A stretch of 64,000 nt of DNA from Chthoniobacterales bacterium (lineage in GTDB: Bacteria; Verrucomicrobiota; Verrucomicrobiia; Chthoniobacterales; JAATET01): assembly GCA_036569045.1 (NCBI GenBank), contig DATCRI010000037.1:1-64000 (forward strand), given 5' to 3'. A model generated the notes under the pieces. The model searched no databases. It had not been told where the DNA came from and worked only from the letters and a program-made list of their open reading frames with translations. The first letter of the stretch is position 1; the number at the start of each line of letters is the position of its first letter. The translations under genes and the position numbers were made by a program. Below are positions 19,703 to 28,558 of the stretch, piece by piece.

Positions 19703-21478
19703 ATGACCATCGTCCTGTTTTTCCTGCTGATCCTGGTGGTCCTCTTCCTCTTCGTGAAGGAGATCGTGCCGCCGGATCTCGTCGCCATGGGCACGCTCGT
19801 GCTGGTTACGCTCGTCGGCTGGATCTCTCCGAAGGAAGCCTTCGCCTCCTTCTCGAACGAGGCGCCAATCACCGTCGCCGCGATGTTCATCCTCAGCTCC
19901 GGCCTGCAACGCTGCGGGGCCATCGAGGATGTCGGCCGCCTTTTCCGCCGCGTGCCGAACATGTCCGAGCTCAAGCTGCTGATCATCCTCATGCTCAGCG
20001 TGATCGCGTGCTCGGCCTTCGTGAACAACACGCCCGTCGTCGTCGCGCTGTTGCCGCTCGTGCTCGGCGTGGCCCGCCACTACAAGGTCAGCGCGAGCAA
20101 GCTCCTCATCCCGCTCTCCTTCGCGGCGATCCTCGGCGGCACCTGCACCGTAATCGGCACGTCGACAAACATCGTCGTCACCTCGCTCGCCGAGACCCAA
20201 TACGGCATCCACTTCGGCATCTTCGACATCACGAAGCTCGGCGTCATCGTCGCCCTTGCCGGCGTCGCCTACATGGCGCTCATCGGCCGCCACCTCCTCC
20301 CCGATCGCGAATCCCTCGCGAGCCTCGTCGGCTCCATTTCCACCCGCGAATACGTCACCGAGATGCTCGTCGGCGAGACGTCGCCGTTGCGCGGCAAGCC
20401 GCTGGACCAGACCGAGCTGCACAAGATCGCCAACGTGCGCGTGCAGGGCATCGTCCGCGGAGGCGAATTCCTCCCGCCCCCGTTTCATTCCGCCGTCCTC
20501 GAGGCCGGCGACCGTCTCGTCCTCGGCGCACCGCGCACCGCGATGGAGGAGGTCCAGTCCCTCGCCGGCGTCTCCCTCATCGACGAGAAGGAATTCGGCC
20601 TCGAGCGCGTGCGCGCCGAACACACCGTCATCGTCGAGGCGGTCATCACGAACAACTCCCACTTCGCCAGCCGCACCCTCGGCGAATCCCGTCTCCGCGA
20701 GAACTTTAGCGCGCAGGTGCTCGCCATCCACCGCCACGGCGAGAACATCACCCAGAATGTCGGCCAGGTGCCGCTCAAATTCGGCGACACCCTGCTCCTG
20801 CGCATCTCGCAGGAAGGCCTCGCCCGCCTCGGCGGCAATCCCGACATCCTGCTGCTCAGCGATACCGCCGTCGCCTCGCTCCGCCGCGACAAGCGCCCCA
20901 TCGTCCTCGCGGTTCTCCTCACCGTTGTCACCCTCGCCTCGTTCAACGTCTACCCGATCTCGATCCTCGCGCTCGCCGGCGTCGTTGTTCTCGTCGCCAC
21001 CCGCTGCCTGCGCATGAGTGAGGTCTACGACGCGATCGACTGGCGCATCGTCGCCATGATCGTCGGCATGATCTCTCTCGGCACCGCGATGACGAACGTC
21101 GGCGCGGACAAATGGCTCGTCGACGAAGTCATTTCGATCGTCGGCACTGCGAATCCCATTCTCGTCCTCGGCGCGTTCTACCTCATCGGCACGCTGCTCA
21201 CCGAGATGATCTCGAACAACGCCGTCGCCATCCTGCTCACGCCCATCGCCTACCAGACGGCCGTGAAACTCCACTACGATCCGGTGCCGTTCCTCATCGC
21301 GATCATGTTCGCGGCCTCTGCGAGCTTCGCCACGCCGATCGGCTATCAGACGAACACTTTCGTCTACGGCGCCGGCGGCTACAAATTCCGCGACTTCCTC
21401 CGCGTCGGCGCGCCGCTCAACCTGTTCTTCCTCGTCATCGTCACGCTGCTCATCCCGATCTTCTGGCCGCTGAAATGA
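19703..21478 (+). CDS. SLC13-type anion permease with two TrkA-C domains
   Basis: 591 residues from ATG 19703; a GTG at 19667 would add 12. Two membrane halves of the SLC13/DASS family flank a soluble middle. The anion/Na+ loop pairs are CSAFVNNTPVVVALLPL with GGTCTVIGTSTNIV in the first half and LTEMISNNAVAILLTPIAY with ATPIGYQTNTFVYGAGGY in the second. Between about residues 210 and 395 lie two RCK_C (TrkA-C) domains, each ending in GDRLVLGA or GDTLLLRI. Relatives transport sulfate or dicarboxylates; the position behind cysTWA favours sulfate. It would be a second, secondary-type uptake route. Confidence 0.9.
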   Translation: MTIVLFFLLILVVLFLFVKEIVPPDLVAMGTLVLVTLVGWISPKEAFASFSNEAPITVAAMFILSSGLQRCGAIEDVGRLFRRVPNMSELKLLIILMLSVIACSAFVNNTPVVVALLPLVLGVARHYKVSASKLLIPLSFAAILGGTCTVIGTSTNIVVTSLAETQYGIHFGIFDITKLGVIVALAGVAYMALIGRHLLPDRESLASLVGSISTREYVTEMLVGETSPLRGKPLDQTELHKIANVRVQGIVRGGEFLPPPFHSAVLEAGDRLVLGAPRTAMEEVQSLAGVSLIDEKEFGLERVRAEHTVIVEAVITNNSHFASRTLGESRLRENFSAQVLAIHRHGENITQNVGQVPLKFGDTLLLRISQEGLARLGGNPDILLLSDTAVASLRRDKRPIVLAVLLTVVTLASFNVYPISILALAGVVVLVATRCLRMSEVYDAIDWRIVAMIVGMISLGTAMTNVGADKWLVDEVISIVGTANPILVLGAFYLIGTLLTEMISNNAVAILLTPIAYQTAVKLHYDPVPFLIAIMFAASASFATPIGYQTNTFVYGAGGYKFRDFLRVGAPLNLFFLVIVTLLIPIFWPLK

Positions 21479-21480
21479 CA

Positions 21481-21516
21481 AAATCGGCGCCCGCCCACCC
21501 GGGTCGACGCCGATTT
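21481..21516. terminator. Bidirectional terminator-like hairpin
   Basis: AAATCGGCG (21481-21489) pairs perfectly with CGCCGATTT (21508-21516). It lies between the convergent SLC13 permease and porin genes; the A/T ends of the stem suit termination in both directions. Confidence 0.65.
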
Positions 21517-21554
21517 CGCTCCTATCGAGACCTGGCTACTGGTCAGCGGAAACC

Positions 21555-23000
21555 CTAGAATGTCACCCCCATGTGCAGGCCGAAGATATTCGCATTCTGC
21601 ACGAGGCCCGTGCCGTTCGGCCGGATGATGTATTGCCAGAACGGCTGCACGTAAGTGAACTTCGTGAGCTGCACGCGGTAGTCGGCTTCGATCACCGCCT
21701 CGTAGGTCTGGTGCACCGTGCGCCCGTCGTTGTAGTCGTCGAGGATCTTGTAATAGCTGTAGTTGCCGTAGGCAAACGCCACCCCGAGCTGGTCCTTGTC
21801 GCGGGTCGGGATCAGACCCTTGTAGATGAGGCCCGTGTGGAAGTAGAACGGCACCGGGCAGTTATACTTCGGTGCGAAGTTCACGAAGTTGATGATGTAG
21901 AGGCCCTGGTCGCTCAGCTTCGGCTTCTCGGTCGAAACGGGCTCCTTGAAGCTCTTGCCACCAGCGACTTCCTTTCCGTCGGAAGGGCCTTTTGCGAGAG
22001 GCTCTTCGGCGGCCTTGGAAGGCTCGCGGAACACCATCTGGTCGGCCTGCCAGTAGAGGTCGTATTTGCCATCGTATTTCGCATTGAAATATGAGGTGTT
22101 CTCGACGCCCCAATACATTCCGCCGAAGGCATATTTACCCGGCAGCTGGTCGGGACCGATCTTCGGGGTCACGCCGGTTTCACCCAGGGCATAGATGCCA
22201 TTGGCATTGGGATCCGGTGCATAGCCTTCGAGATCGAGGCCATGGTTCGACATCGAGGTCGCGTTCGGGATGGCCATATAGAGGCCGCCCTGGATGTAAT
22301 ACCAGTCCACGGGCTTCACCTTGAGGTAGCCCCCCCATGCGGCGTAACTGCTTCCCCAGCCCACGCCAGCAGAGCCGATGCCTTTCTGCGTGCCGATGGC
22401 GTTGTTCGTGAAGAGCTTCGAGTCCGGCTGATCGGCAAAGAAATCGTAGGGATTCTGCCACCCACCCGAAATCGTCAGGAAGTCCTTCACCCCGAAGAGT
22501 TCCGGCGTCGTGTAGGACAAGAAGAACGGCATCAGGCGCCATTGCTGCCCGCTCTGGTAACGCGAGGGGTTGAACAGACTGCCTGCGCCCACGTAGGTAT
22601 TCGGGCTGCGGCCGTCGCGCCAGCGCACGGAGCCCTGCGCCGTCAGACCATCGATGCCGGCGAGTTTGCCGAAGTCGAGCTTGAGCCCGAGCACGATTTC
22701 CTCGTCGAACGCGCCACGCGGGGCATCAAGGCCACCACCGGTCAAACCGTAGAAGGTGCCCTTCCAGTTGCCGTAGGGGGTGACCCCGTGATCTTCGAGA
22801 ACGTCGCGCACGCCGAACCAATTGCCGGTGGCGTATTTGCCATTCAGCCAGTCGCCAAACGCGGAGGACGTCTTCGTTTCGACGGGAGGTTCCGCGGTTG
22901 GGGTTCCGGCTTGGAGGGAAACGACAGCGGCCACCGCGAGCGACCCCGCAGTCAGCCCGCGCTTCCACGAGAAATCCCTGAGTATCTGCTTCTTTTTCAT
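21555..23000 (-). CDS. OprB-type outer-membrane porin
   Basis: 481 residues with a signal peptide (basic MKKKQILRDFSWKRG, then LTAGSLAVAAVVSLQAG). The mature part shows the OprB pattern: WLNGKYATGNWFGVRDVLEDHGV near the N-terminus, GNWKGTFYGLTGG, KLDFGKLAGIDGL, ISGGWQNPYDFF and a C-terminal strand ending in GLHMGVTF, whose final Phe is the usual outer-membrane insertion signal. OprB proteins are usually described as carbohydrate-selective. A 17-bp palindrome identical in type to those before the sulfate genes lies upstream, so this one may serve sulfate or another anion. A 31-codon upward extension is possible but lacks a signal-peptide shape. Confidence 0.9.
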   Translation of the reverse strand: MKKKQILRDFSWKRGLTAGSLAVAAVVSLQAGTPTAEPPVETKTSSAFGDWLNGKYATGNWFGVRDVLEDHGVTPYGNWKGTFYGLTGGGLDAPRGAFDEEIVLGLKLDFGKLAGIDGLTAQGSVRWRDGRSPNTYVGAGSLFNPSRYQSGQQWRLMPFFLSYTTPELFGVKDFLTISGGWQNPYDFFADQPDSKLFTNNAIGTQKGIGSAGVGWGSSYAAWGGYLKVKPVDWYYIQGGLYMAIPNATSMSNHGLDLEGYAPDPNANGIYALGETGVTPKIGPDQLPGKYAFGGMYWGVENTSYFNAKYDGKYDLYWQADQMVFREPSKAAEEPLAKGPSDGKEVAGGKSFKEPVSTEKPKLSDQGLYIINFVNFAPKYNCPVPFYFHTGLIYKGLIPTRDKDQLGVAFAYGNYSYYKILDDYNDGRTVHQTYEAVIEADYRVQLTKFTYVQPFWQYIIRPNGTGLVQNANIFGLHMGVTF

Positions 23001-23193
23001 TTTTGTGTGTTGGTTAGGCTGGATTGCTCTGGCCGCCCCCGCTCCGGGGAGCAGCGCTGCGCTCCTTGCACCGGCGAAGCACAGGGAATGCAAATTCCCC
23101 CTCGAACCTTTCGAATTCGTCCTCTCATCGCGGAAGATTTTCCCTCCGCTCCTTTCAGGCTTCCTTTGAAGATATCGAGTCGCTCACCGATTA

Positions 23194-23210
23194 ACGACTC
23201 GTTTAGTCGT
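23194..23210. promoter_or_regulatory. Operator-like palindrome, copy C, before the porin gene
   Basis: ACGACT-CGTTT-AGTCGT, a perfect 6-5-6 inverted repeat 193 bp upstream of the porin ATG. Together with flanks it matches copy A in 21 of 24 bases. On the minus strand a TTGCTC and a TAAACG element 16 bp apart are overlapped by the site, which would fit repression. Confidence 0.65.
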
Positions 23211-23248
23211 TTTTAAAAATCGAGCAAGCGTTTTGTGATCCAGACACG

Positions 23249-23283
23249 AAAAAAGCTCCCGGCCTTTCGACCGGGAGCCTTTT
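23249..23283 (-). terminator. Rho-independent terminator of pnp
   Basis: On the minus strand GCTCCCGG-tcgaaagg-CCGGGAGC (23255-23278) is followed by TTTTTT. It is 24 nt after the pnp stop and separates pnp from the porin promoter. Confidence 0.9.
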
Positions 23284-23307
23284 GTAAGTCGATCTATGAA
23301 GTTGTGA

Positions 23308-25452
23308 TTAAGCGACGCCGGCGGCGACGGGCTCACCCTTCTCGGCGGCATCGCGATCTTTCATCGCGGCCTTGCGGCTGAGCTTCACGCGACCCTTGTC
23401 GTCGATGCCGATGCACTTCACCCAGACGGAGTCGCCCATCTTCACGACGTCCTCGACCTTGTTCACGCGGAAGTCGGCGAGTTCGGAGATGTGGACGAGG
23501 CCGTCCTTTCCGGGCAGGACTTCGACGAAGCAGCCGAATTCCTTGATCGAAACGACCGTGCCCTGGAAGAGCTCACCCGGGGTGATCTCCTTGGTCATGC
23601 CGTTGATGATCTGCTTGGCGCGGGCGAGGCTGTCGCCGTTGTTCGAGTAGATGTGCACGCTGCCGTCGTCCTCGATGTTAATCTCGGCGCCGGTCTCGGC
23701 CACGATGCCCTTGATGGTCTTGCCACCAGGCCCGATGAGGAGACCGATCTTGTCGGGGTTGATCTTGATCGTCTCGATGCGCGGAGCGTATTGGCTCATC
23801 TCGGTGCGCGGAGCGGCGAGAACGGATTCCATCACGTCGAGAACCTTCTGGCGGTCGTCGCGGGTGCGATAGATCGCCTCGGCCATGAGCGAGAGCGGGA
23901 TGCCGGGCAGCTTCAGGTCGAGCTGGAAGCCGGTGACGCCCGTGCGGGTGCCGCAGAGCTTCCAGTCCATGTCGCCGAAGTGGTCCTCGCTGCCGATGAT
24001 GTCGGTGAGGAGCGTGTAACGGGTCATCTGATCGCCGCTGAATTCCGTGACGAGACCGCAGCTGATGCCGGCAACGGGCGTCTTGATCGGGACACCCGCG
24101 TCCATGAGAGCGAGGATGCCGCCGCAAACGCTGGCCATCGAGGTGGAGCCGTTGGATTCCATGACTTCGCTGCTCACGCGCATCGCGTAAGGGAATTCGT
24201 TCACGGGCGGAACGACCGCGAGGATGGAACGCTCGGCGAGCGCGCCGTGGCCGATTTCGCGGCGGCCCGGGCTGCCGGTGCGGCCGGTTTCGCCGACCGA
24301 GAAGGGCGGGAAGTTGTAGTGCAGGATGAAGCGCTTGCTGGTCTCGCCACCGGTGTAGCCGTCGAGGTCCTGGGCTTCGTCCGCGGGAGCGAGCGTCGCG
24401 AGGCAGACCGCCTGCGTTTCGCCGCGCTGGAAGAGCGCCGAGCCGTGGCTGCGAGGCAGGAAGCCGGTCTCGCCGCTGAGCGGGCGGATCGTTTTCGTAT
24501 CGCGGCCGTCGCAACGCACGCCCTTGTCAAGGATGCTGATGCGGAAGGCCTTCTTCTGCAGGTAGTCGAACGCCTGGCTGATCTCGAACTTCGTCGCGGC
24601 CGGGAATTTCTCGAGGATCGCGGCGGAGACTTCGTCCTTGAGCGCGCCGACCGCCTTCTGGCGGGCCACCTTGCTCGGCGTATAGATCGCGCTCTCGATG
24701 CGGTCACCCGCGACGGAGTAGGCGATTTCCATGAGTTCGTCGGCGACGGTGAAGAGCTGGGGCGTGCGCTTCGGCTTGCCGGCGATGGCGGCGAGCTCCT
24801 TCTGCGCAGCGACGAGCTTGGTCACTTCAGCCTGGGCGAAGTGCAGCGCGGCGACGAAGTCGTCCTCGGGAAGCTCGAGGGCTTCGCCTTCGATCATGAT
24901 GACATCGGTTTCGTTGCCGACGTAGATGAGATTCAGGTCGCTGCCTTCACGCTCGCTATGGGTCGGGTTCGCAATGAACTGGCCGTTCACGCGGGCGACA
25001 CGCACGGCACCGACGGGACCCGCGAACGGGATGTCGGAGACGGCGAGAGCGGCGCTGGCGCCATTGAGGAAAAGGATGTCGGGATCGACTTCCCCGTCCG
25101 CGCTGAGGAGGACGCCGATGATCTGCGTGTCGTAGAGATAGCCCTTCGGAAAGAGCGGGCGCAGCGGGCGGTCAGTGAGACGGCAGGTGAGGATTTCCTT
25201 CTCGGAAGGACGACCTTCGCGCTTGAAGTAACCACCGGGGAACTTGCCGACGGCAGCCGCCTTTTCGCGGTAGTCGACGGTGAGCGGGAAGAAGTCCTGA
25301 CCGTCCTTGATCGTGGTCGCGGAGACGGCGGAAACGAGAATGATCGTGTCGCCGGAGCGAACGGTCACGGCGCCGTCCGCGAGGCGGGCGAGCTTGCCGG
25401 TTTCGATGGTGATTGGCGCTGAGCCCACGTGGGCTGTAACGGAATGAGGCAT
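23308..25452 (-). CDS. pnp: Polynucleotide phosphorylase
   Basis: 714 residues, normal length. A 3'-to-5' phosphorolytic exoribonuclease central to mRNA decay. Two RNase PH domains (first beginning [20 protein letters not shown]; second with [28 protein letters not shown], in parts), a helical linker, a KH domain ([15 protein letters not shown]) and an S1 domain ([20 protein letters not shown]) are in the expected order. It lies downstream of rpsO, as in many bacteria, with a 134-bp spacer containing a large hairpin. The C-terminal tail is Ala/Glu-rich. Confidence 0.98.
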   Translation of the reverse strand: MPHSVTAHVGSAPITIETGKLARLADGAVTVRSGDTIILVSAVSATTIKDGQDFFPLTVDYREKAAAVGKFPGGYFKREGRPSEKEILTCRLTDRPLRPLFPKGYLYDTQIIGVLLSADGEVDPDILFLNGASAALAVSDIPFAGPVGAVRVARVNGQFIANPTHSEREGSDLNLIYVGNETDVIMIEGEALELPEDDFVAALHFAQAEVTKLVAAQKELAAIAGKPKRTPQLFTVADELMEIAYSVAGDRIESAIYTPSKVARQKAVGALKDEVSAAILEKFPAATKFEISQAFDYLQKKAFRISILDKGVRCDGRDTKTIRPLSGETGFLPRSHGSALFQRGETQAVCLATLAPADEAQDLDGYTGGETSKRFILHYNFPPFSVGETGRTGSPGRREIGHGALAERSILAVVPPVNEFPYAMRVSSEVMESNGSTSMASVCGGILALMDAGVPIKTPVAGISCGLVTEFSGDQMTRYTLLTDIIGSEDHFGDMDWKLCGTRTGVTGFQLDLKLPGIPLSLMAEAIYRTRDDRQKVLDVMESVLAAPRTEMSQYAPRIETIKINPDKIGLLIGPGGKTIKGIVAETGAEINIEDDGSVHIYSNNGDSLARAKQIINGMTKEITPGELFQGTVVSIKEFGCFVEVLPGKDGLVHISELADFRVNKVEDVVKMGDSVWVKCIGIDDKGRVKLSRKAAMKDRDAAEKGEPVAAGVA

Positions 25453-25520
25453 TTTATGGTATTCAGGTTGGCAGCGCCGGGAATGGTTCCGGGGGTGGCG
25501 CCGCGCGGGGTGGTTTGATT

Positions 25521-25570
25521 AATGCCAGAAAGCCCCAGCGGAATGGCCGGGGCTTTCAAAAACTGGCATT
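25521..25570 (-). ncRNA. Double-stem hairpin in the rpsO-pnp intercistronic region
   Basis: Two nested perfect stems: an outer AATGCCAG/CTGGCATT (25521-25528 with 25563-25570) and an inner GAAAGCCCC/GGGGCTTTC (25528-25536 with 25549-25557), closed by a 12-nt loop. It is 16 nt after the rpsO stop. In E. coli a comparable structure here is cut by RNase III and drives pnp autoregulation; the same role is inferred. It could also be a partial terminator. Confidence 0.65.
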
Positions 25571-25586
25571 GGGGTGGTTTTCCGCG

Positions 25587-25844
25587 TTACTTGCGGAGTT
25601 CCAGCTTCTCGAGAATCGTCTGATAACGATCCGAAGCGGTGCGCTTCAGGTAGTCGAGAAGGCTGCGGCGCTGGGCGACCAGCTTGAGCAGACCGCGGCG
25701 CGAGGAATGATCCTTGGCGTGGGTCTTGAGGTGCTCGGTGAGTTCGGTGATGCGCTTCGTGAGCAGCGCAATCTGGACATCGGCGCTGCCGGTGTCTTTT
25801 TCATGGAGGCGCAGTGTCGCTGCGGCGGATTCGATCGTTGCCAT
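25587..25844 (-). CDS. rpsO: 30S ribosomal protein S15
   Basis: 85 residues with the S15 four-helix pattern and core [41 protein letters not shown] and [13 protein letters not shown]. It binds the central domain of 16S rRNA and is an early assembly protein. The length is a few residues short of the usual 88-89. It is transcribed with pnp. Confidence 0.98.
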   Translation of the reverse strand: MATIESAAATLRLHEKDTGSADVQIALLTKRITELTEHLKTHAKDHSSRRGLLKLVAQRRSLLDYLKRTASDRYQTILEKLELRK

Positions 25845-25933
25845 TTCTTAAAATTGGTAGTCGGGGAGAATGGCATGGTTGCCTGCAGGAGGCAAGCGGG
25901 ATTTACAGGCCCCTCGTTTTGCGGCGCATTGGT

Positions 25934-26863
25934 TCACTCGAACGCACTCGTCACCGGTCGGCCCCAGAAGCTCTCCGGCACGGGCAGACCGAGCAGCCAC
26001 AAGGCCGTCGCCGCGGTATCGTATTGCACGACCGGCGCGGTGATCGTGAACCCGGGCTTCACGTGCGCACCGAAGGCGATCCACGGGATGATCACGTCAT
26101 CCGGCGATGAGCTGCCGTGCGTGCCGGGCTGGTAGTTGCCGCCGGCCCTGGCGCGGGCGGCATTTTCCTCGGGCGTCCGGTCGTGGCCGCCGTGATCCGC
26201 CGTAATGATCAGGACGCTCGAATCCTGGATCCCGGCCGTGCGGATGGCCTCCCGGATCACCGCGATCGCCGCATCCGTCTCCGCGAGCGCCTTCAGTTTT
26301 TCCGGGGAGTTCACGCCATGGTTGTGCCCCTCGGTGTCGGGATCGGCGAAATGGATGAAACAGAGGTTCGGCTGAAATTTCCGGAGCATGTCGCCAAAAG
26401 CGGTGGCGATACTCGCTCCGCGCGGAGATTCGGGCCGAAGGAATCGGTCCACGGTGCCAGGAAGCTCCAGAGTCTTGAATTTGACTTTCCCGACGATCAT
26501 CGCGGTCGTCAGGCCGGCCTTCTTCGCAAAACTGAAAATCGTGGGCACCTTCACCAGCCCCTTCTCCGGCATGAGTTCGTTCCAATCGACCTGATGCTTT
26601 TGGATGCCGACGCCAGTCAGCATCGAGGTGTGCGATGGGAGCGTGAGACTCGGGACGATCGTGTAGGCCTCCCATGTGTGGGCCCCCTCGGCTGCCATTT
26701 TCTTCAGCACGGGCATCTCCGCCTTTTCGATGCTGGCCGGCGCCCCTTGGTCGATACTGATGATGAAGACATGTTTCGCGAGCGGCGCGGAGGCGGCGCG
26801 AGCCACCGACACAGCGAGGAGAATCGTGAAAAGGACGAAAAGAGAACGACGCAGGAATGTCAC
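25934..26863 (-). CDS. Exported alkaline-phosphatase-superfamily phosphodiesterase
   Basis: 309 residues with a signal peptide (LRRSLFVLFTILLAVSVARA). It has the type I phosphodiesterase/nucleotide pyrophosphatase pattern: metal-binding FIISIDQ, nucleophile region SLTLPSHTSMLTG, HFADPDTEGHNHG, ITADHGGHD and GTHGSSSPDDVIIPWIAFG. Enzymes of this group hydrolyse phosphodiester or phosphomonoester bonds in the periplasm. The substrate cannot be told from sequence. It stands as a single minus-strand gene, divergent from the GNAT gene. Confidence 0.85.
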   Translation of the reverse strand: MTFLRRSLFVLFTILLAVSVARAASAPLAKHVFIISIDQGAPASIEKAEMPVLKKMAAEGAHTWEAYTIVPSLTLPSHTSMLTGVGIQKHQVDWNELMPEKGLVKVPTIFSFAKKAGLTTAMIVGKVKFKTLELPGTVDRFLRPESPRGASIATAFGDMLRKFQPNLCFIHFADPDTEGHNHGVNSPEKLKALAETDAAIAVIREAIRTAGIQDSSVLIITADHGGHDRTPEENAARARAGGNYQPGTHGSSSPDDVIIPWIAFGAHVKPGFTITAPVVQYDTAATALWLLGLPVPESFWGRPVTSAFE

Positions 26864-26953
26864 GGCGCGAAGGATGCCACAAATCGCGGCCCGAGCAACG
26901 CGACGATCGCGTCACACAGTTGCTTCCCCGGGGAATATGGAGAACTGTCGACG

Positions 26954-27523
26954 GTGCCTTTCGACGATTCACCGGCTCCGCGGGGCCCCATCCAGCTCCG
27001 CGACGGCCGTCGCGCCCGGACTCGCCCGATCCAACCTGGCGACGCCGGGGCGCTTACCCGCGGCCTCGAGCGACTTTCTCCCACGGGCAACGCCTACCGC
27101 TTCCTGCACCATCGAAAGCGCTTCACCGAAGCCGAACTGCACTACCTCACGCATTGCGATTTCCACGACCACATCGCCGTCGTGCTCGCGCTGCTCGACG
27201 CGCAAGGCCACGAAACGGATCAGGTCGGCGTCGCGCGCTGCATCCGCACGCCGGAAGATCCCGAACTCGCCGAAGTCGGGATCGTGCTCGTAGACGACTG
27301 CCAGAATCTGGGCGGCGGCACGGCGCTCCTCCGGCACCTCGTCCGTCTCGCCTGGGCCAGCGGAATCCGGCGCTGGCAGGCTTTCTCATTCGCGGAAAAT
27401 GTCGCCGCGTCGCAACTCCTGCGCCGCTTCGGCCTGGAAATCTCCCAACGGGACGCCGGTTACGGCACCACCGAGTCGATCTACGAATTGCTGCCGCCCG
27501 AGGCCGACGGAACCGCGGATTGA
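26954..27523 (+). CDS. GNAT-family N-acetyltransferase
   Basis: About 189 residues from a GTG at 26954 (VPFDDSPAPRGPIQLRDGR); no in-frame ATG fits. The fold elements are RPIQPGDAGALTRGLERLSP, a conserved strand AEVGIVLVDDCQNLGGGTALLRHL (in pieces), the acetyl-CoA loop around QNLGGGTALL, and a closing WQAFSFAENVAASQLLRRFGL. It resembles GNAT domains attached to acyl-CoA synthetases and stand-alone homologues. The stop overlaps the uracil-DNA glycosylase start by 4 bp. The substrate is unknown. Confidence 0.8.
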   Translation: MPFDDSPAPRGPIQLRDGRRARTRPIQPGDAGALTRGLERLSPTGNAYRFLHHRKRFTEAELHYLTHCDFHDHIAVVLALLDAQGHETDQVGVARCIRTPEDPELAEVGIVLVDDCQNLGGGTALLRHLVRLAWASGIRRWQAFSFAENVAASQLLRRFGLEISQRDAGYGTTESIYELLPPEADGTAD

Positions 27524-28182
27524 CGGAACCGCCCACGAATGAAATTGCTGGGGCGGTGTCGTCCGATCCTCTGTCCACCCACCTCACCGAGCTCCGCGCC
27601 TGCACGCGTTGCCCGGCCATGCACCGGCCGGCCGTCGTCGGCCGTCCGGCCAACAGCCGCATTCTTCTCGTCGGTCAGGCGCCCGGCGTGAAGGAGCCGA
27701 TCCTCGGCCGGCCGTTCGCGTGGACCGCCGGGAAAACGCTTTTCAAATGGATCGAGTCCGCCACCGGCTGGAACGAGGAAACCGCCCGCGACCGGATTTA
27801 CTTCGCGGCCGTCTGCCGCTGCTTCCCCGGCAAGGCCACGCGGGGCGGCGGCGACCGTGTGCCCGACTCCACCGAGATCGCCAACTGCGCGCCATGGATG
27901 CACCGGGAATTTGAAATCCTCCGGCCCACGCTCGTGCTGGCGGTCGGCAAGCTCGCGATCTCGCAATTCCATCCCTTCGCGCTGCTTTCGGAGGTCGTCG
28001 GTCGCACCTTGCCGATCACCTATGGCGGACACTCCTGCGAATTGCTGCCGCTCCCGCATCCGTCCGGCGCATCCACCTGGCATCGCATGGAGCCGGGAAA
28101 AAGCCTGCTGGGCCTCGCCCTTGCACACCTCGCCACCCACGTGGCCGAAATGGACGCCTCAGCGCCGCAGCCAATCGCCTGA
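27520..28182 (+). CDS. Uracil-DNA glycosylase family protein (4Fe-4S type)
   Basis: 220 residues from a TTG start overlapping the GNAT stop; a GTG at 27556 is the alternative. Family-4-like UDG: CTRCP and later Cys residues (AVCRCFPGK and NCAPWM) are positioned to hold a 4Fe-4S cluster. VGQAPGVKEPILGRPFAWTAGK is the catalytic water/uracil pocket, and LLPLPHPSGASTWH holds the HPS-type motif. It removes uracil from DNA in base-excision repair. It converges with the AIG2-like gene, overlapping it by 24 bp. Confidence 0.88.
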   Translation: MTEPPTNEIAGAVSSDPLSTHLTELRACTRCPAMHRPAVVGRPANSRILLVGQAPGVKEPILGRPFAWTAGKTLFKWIESATGWNEETARDRIYFAAVCRCFPGKATRGGGDRVPDSTEIANCAPWMHREFEILRPTLVLAVGKLAISQFHPFALLSEVVGRTLPITYGGHSCELLPLPHPSGASTWHRMEPGKSLLGLALAHLATHVAEMDASAPQPIA

Positions 28183-28557
28183 CGCGATCACCGGCCGGCC
28201 GACGCAGATTTCGACGCGCACCTCATACACCCAGCATCTCTCGATGGTGCCGTCCTCCCGCATCGCATCGACTCTCACGCGGCGATATTCGCCGGCCTCC
28301 GGATCCGCGAGGTCGATTCCCTCCCATTCATCCAACCCGGCCAGCGCAGCGGCCGTCACATCGAAAAGCTCTCCCTGCACCCACTCGCCCGAGGAATCGA
28401 GCCGCAACCCTGGATAGGCCTCGAGATCGAATAGCCTCCCCCGGACCCTTGCCGGCGCCACAAAGTCCGCCCCGGGGTAGAAGACCTGCACATCCCGCGA
28501 ACCTCCACGCCGGAGCGTGCCGTAAAGAAAAATGCGAGCGCGGTCGTCCGCTGCCAC
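28159..28557 (-). CDS. AIG2-like / gamma-glutamylcyclotransferase family protein
   Basis: 132 residues starting at GTG 28557, preceded by GGAG 8 nt upstream. It has the AIG2 fold signature FLYGTLRRGGSRDV, then FVAPARVRGRLFDLEAYPGLRL and GELFDVT, with a candidate catalytic Glu in LDEWEGID. Such proteins cleave gamma-glutamyl amides or act as acyl-amine cyclotransferases. The upstream GYF-like gene ends 1 bp before this start, so translation is probably coupled. Confidence 0.8.
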   Translation of the reverse strand: MAADDRARIFLYGTLRRGGSRDVQVFYPGADFVAPARVRGRLFDLEAYPGLRLDSSGEWVQGELFDVTAAALAGLDEWEGIDLADPEAGEYRRVRVDAMREDGTIERCWVYEVRVEICVGRPVIASGDWLRR

Positions 28558-28558
28558 C

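Noticed and set aside
18773-21481. 902-codon minus-strand open frame, rich in Asp/Glu/Arg/Gly
   Set aside because: Antisense to cysA and the SLC13 permease, with the low-complexity composition typical of reverse frames in GC-rich genes.
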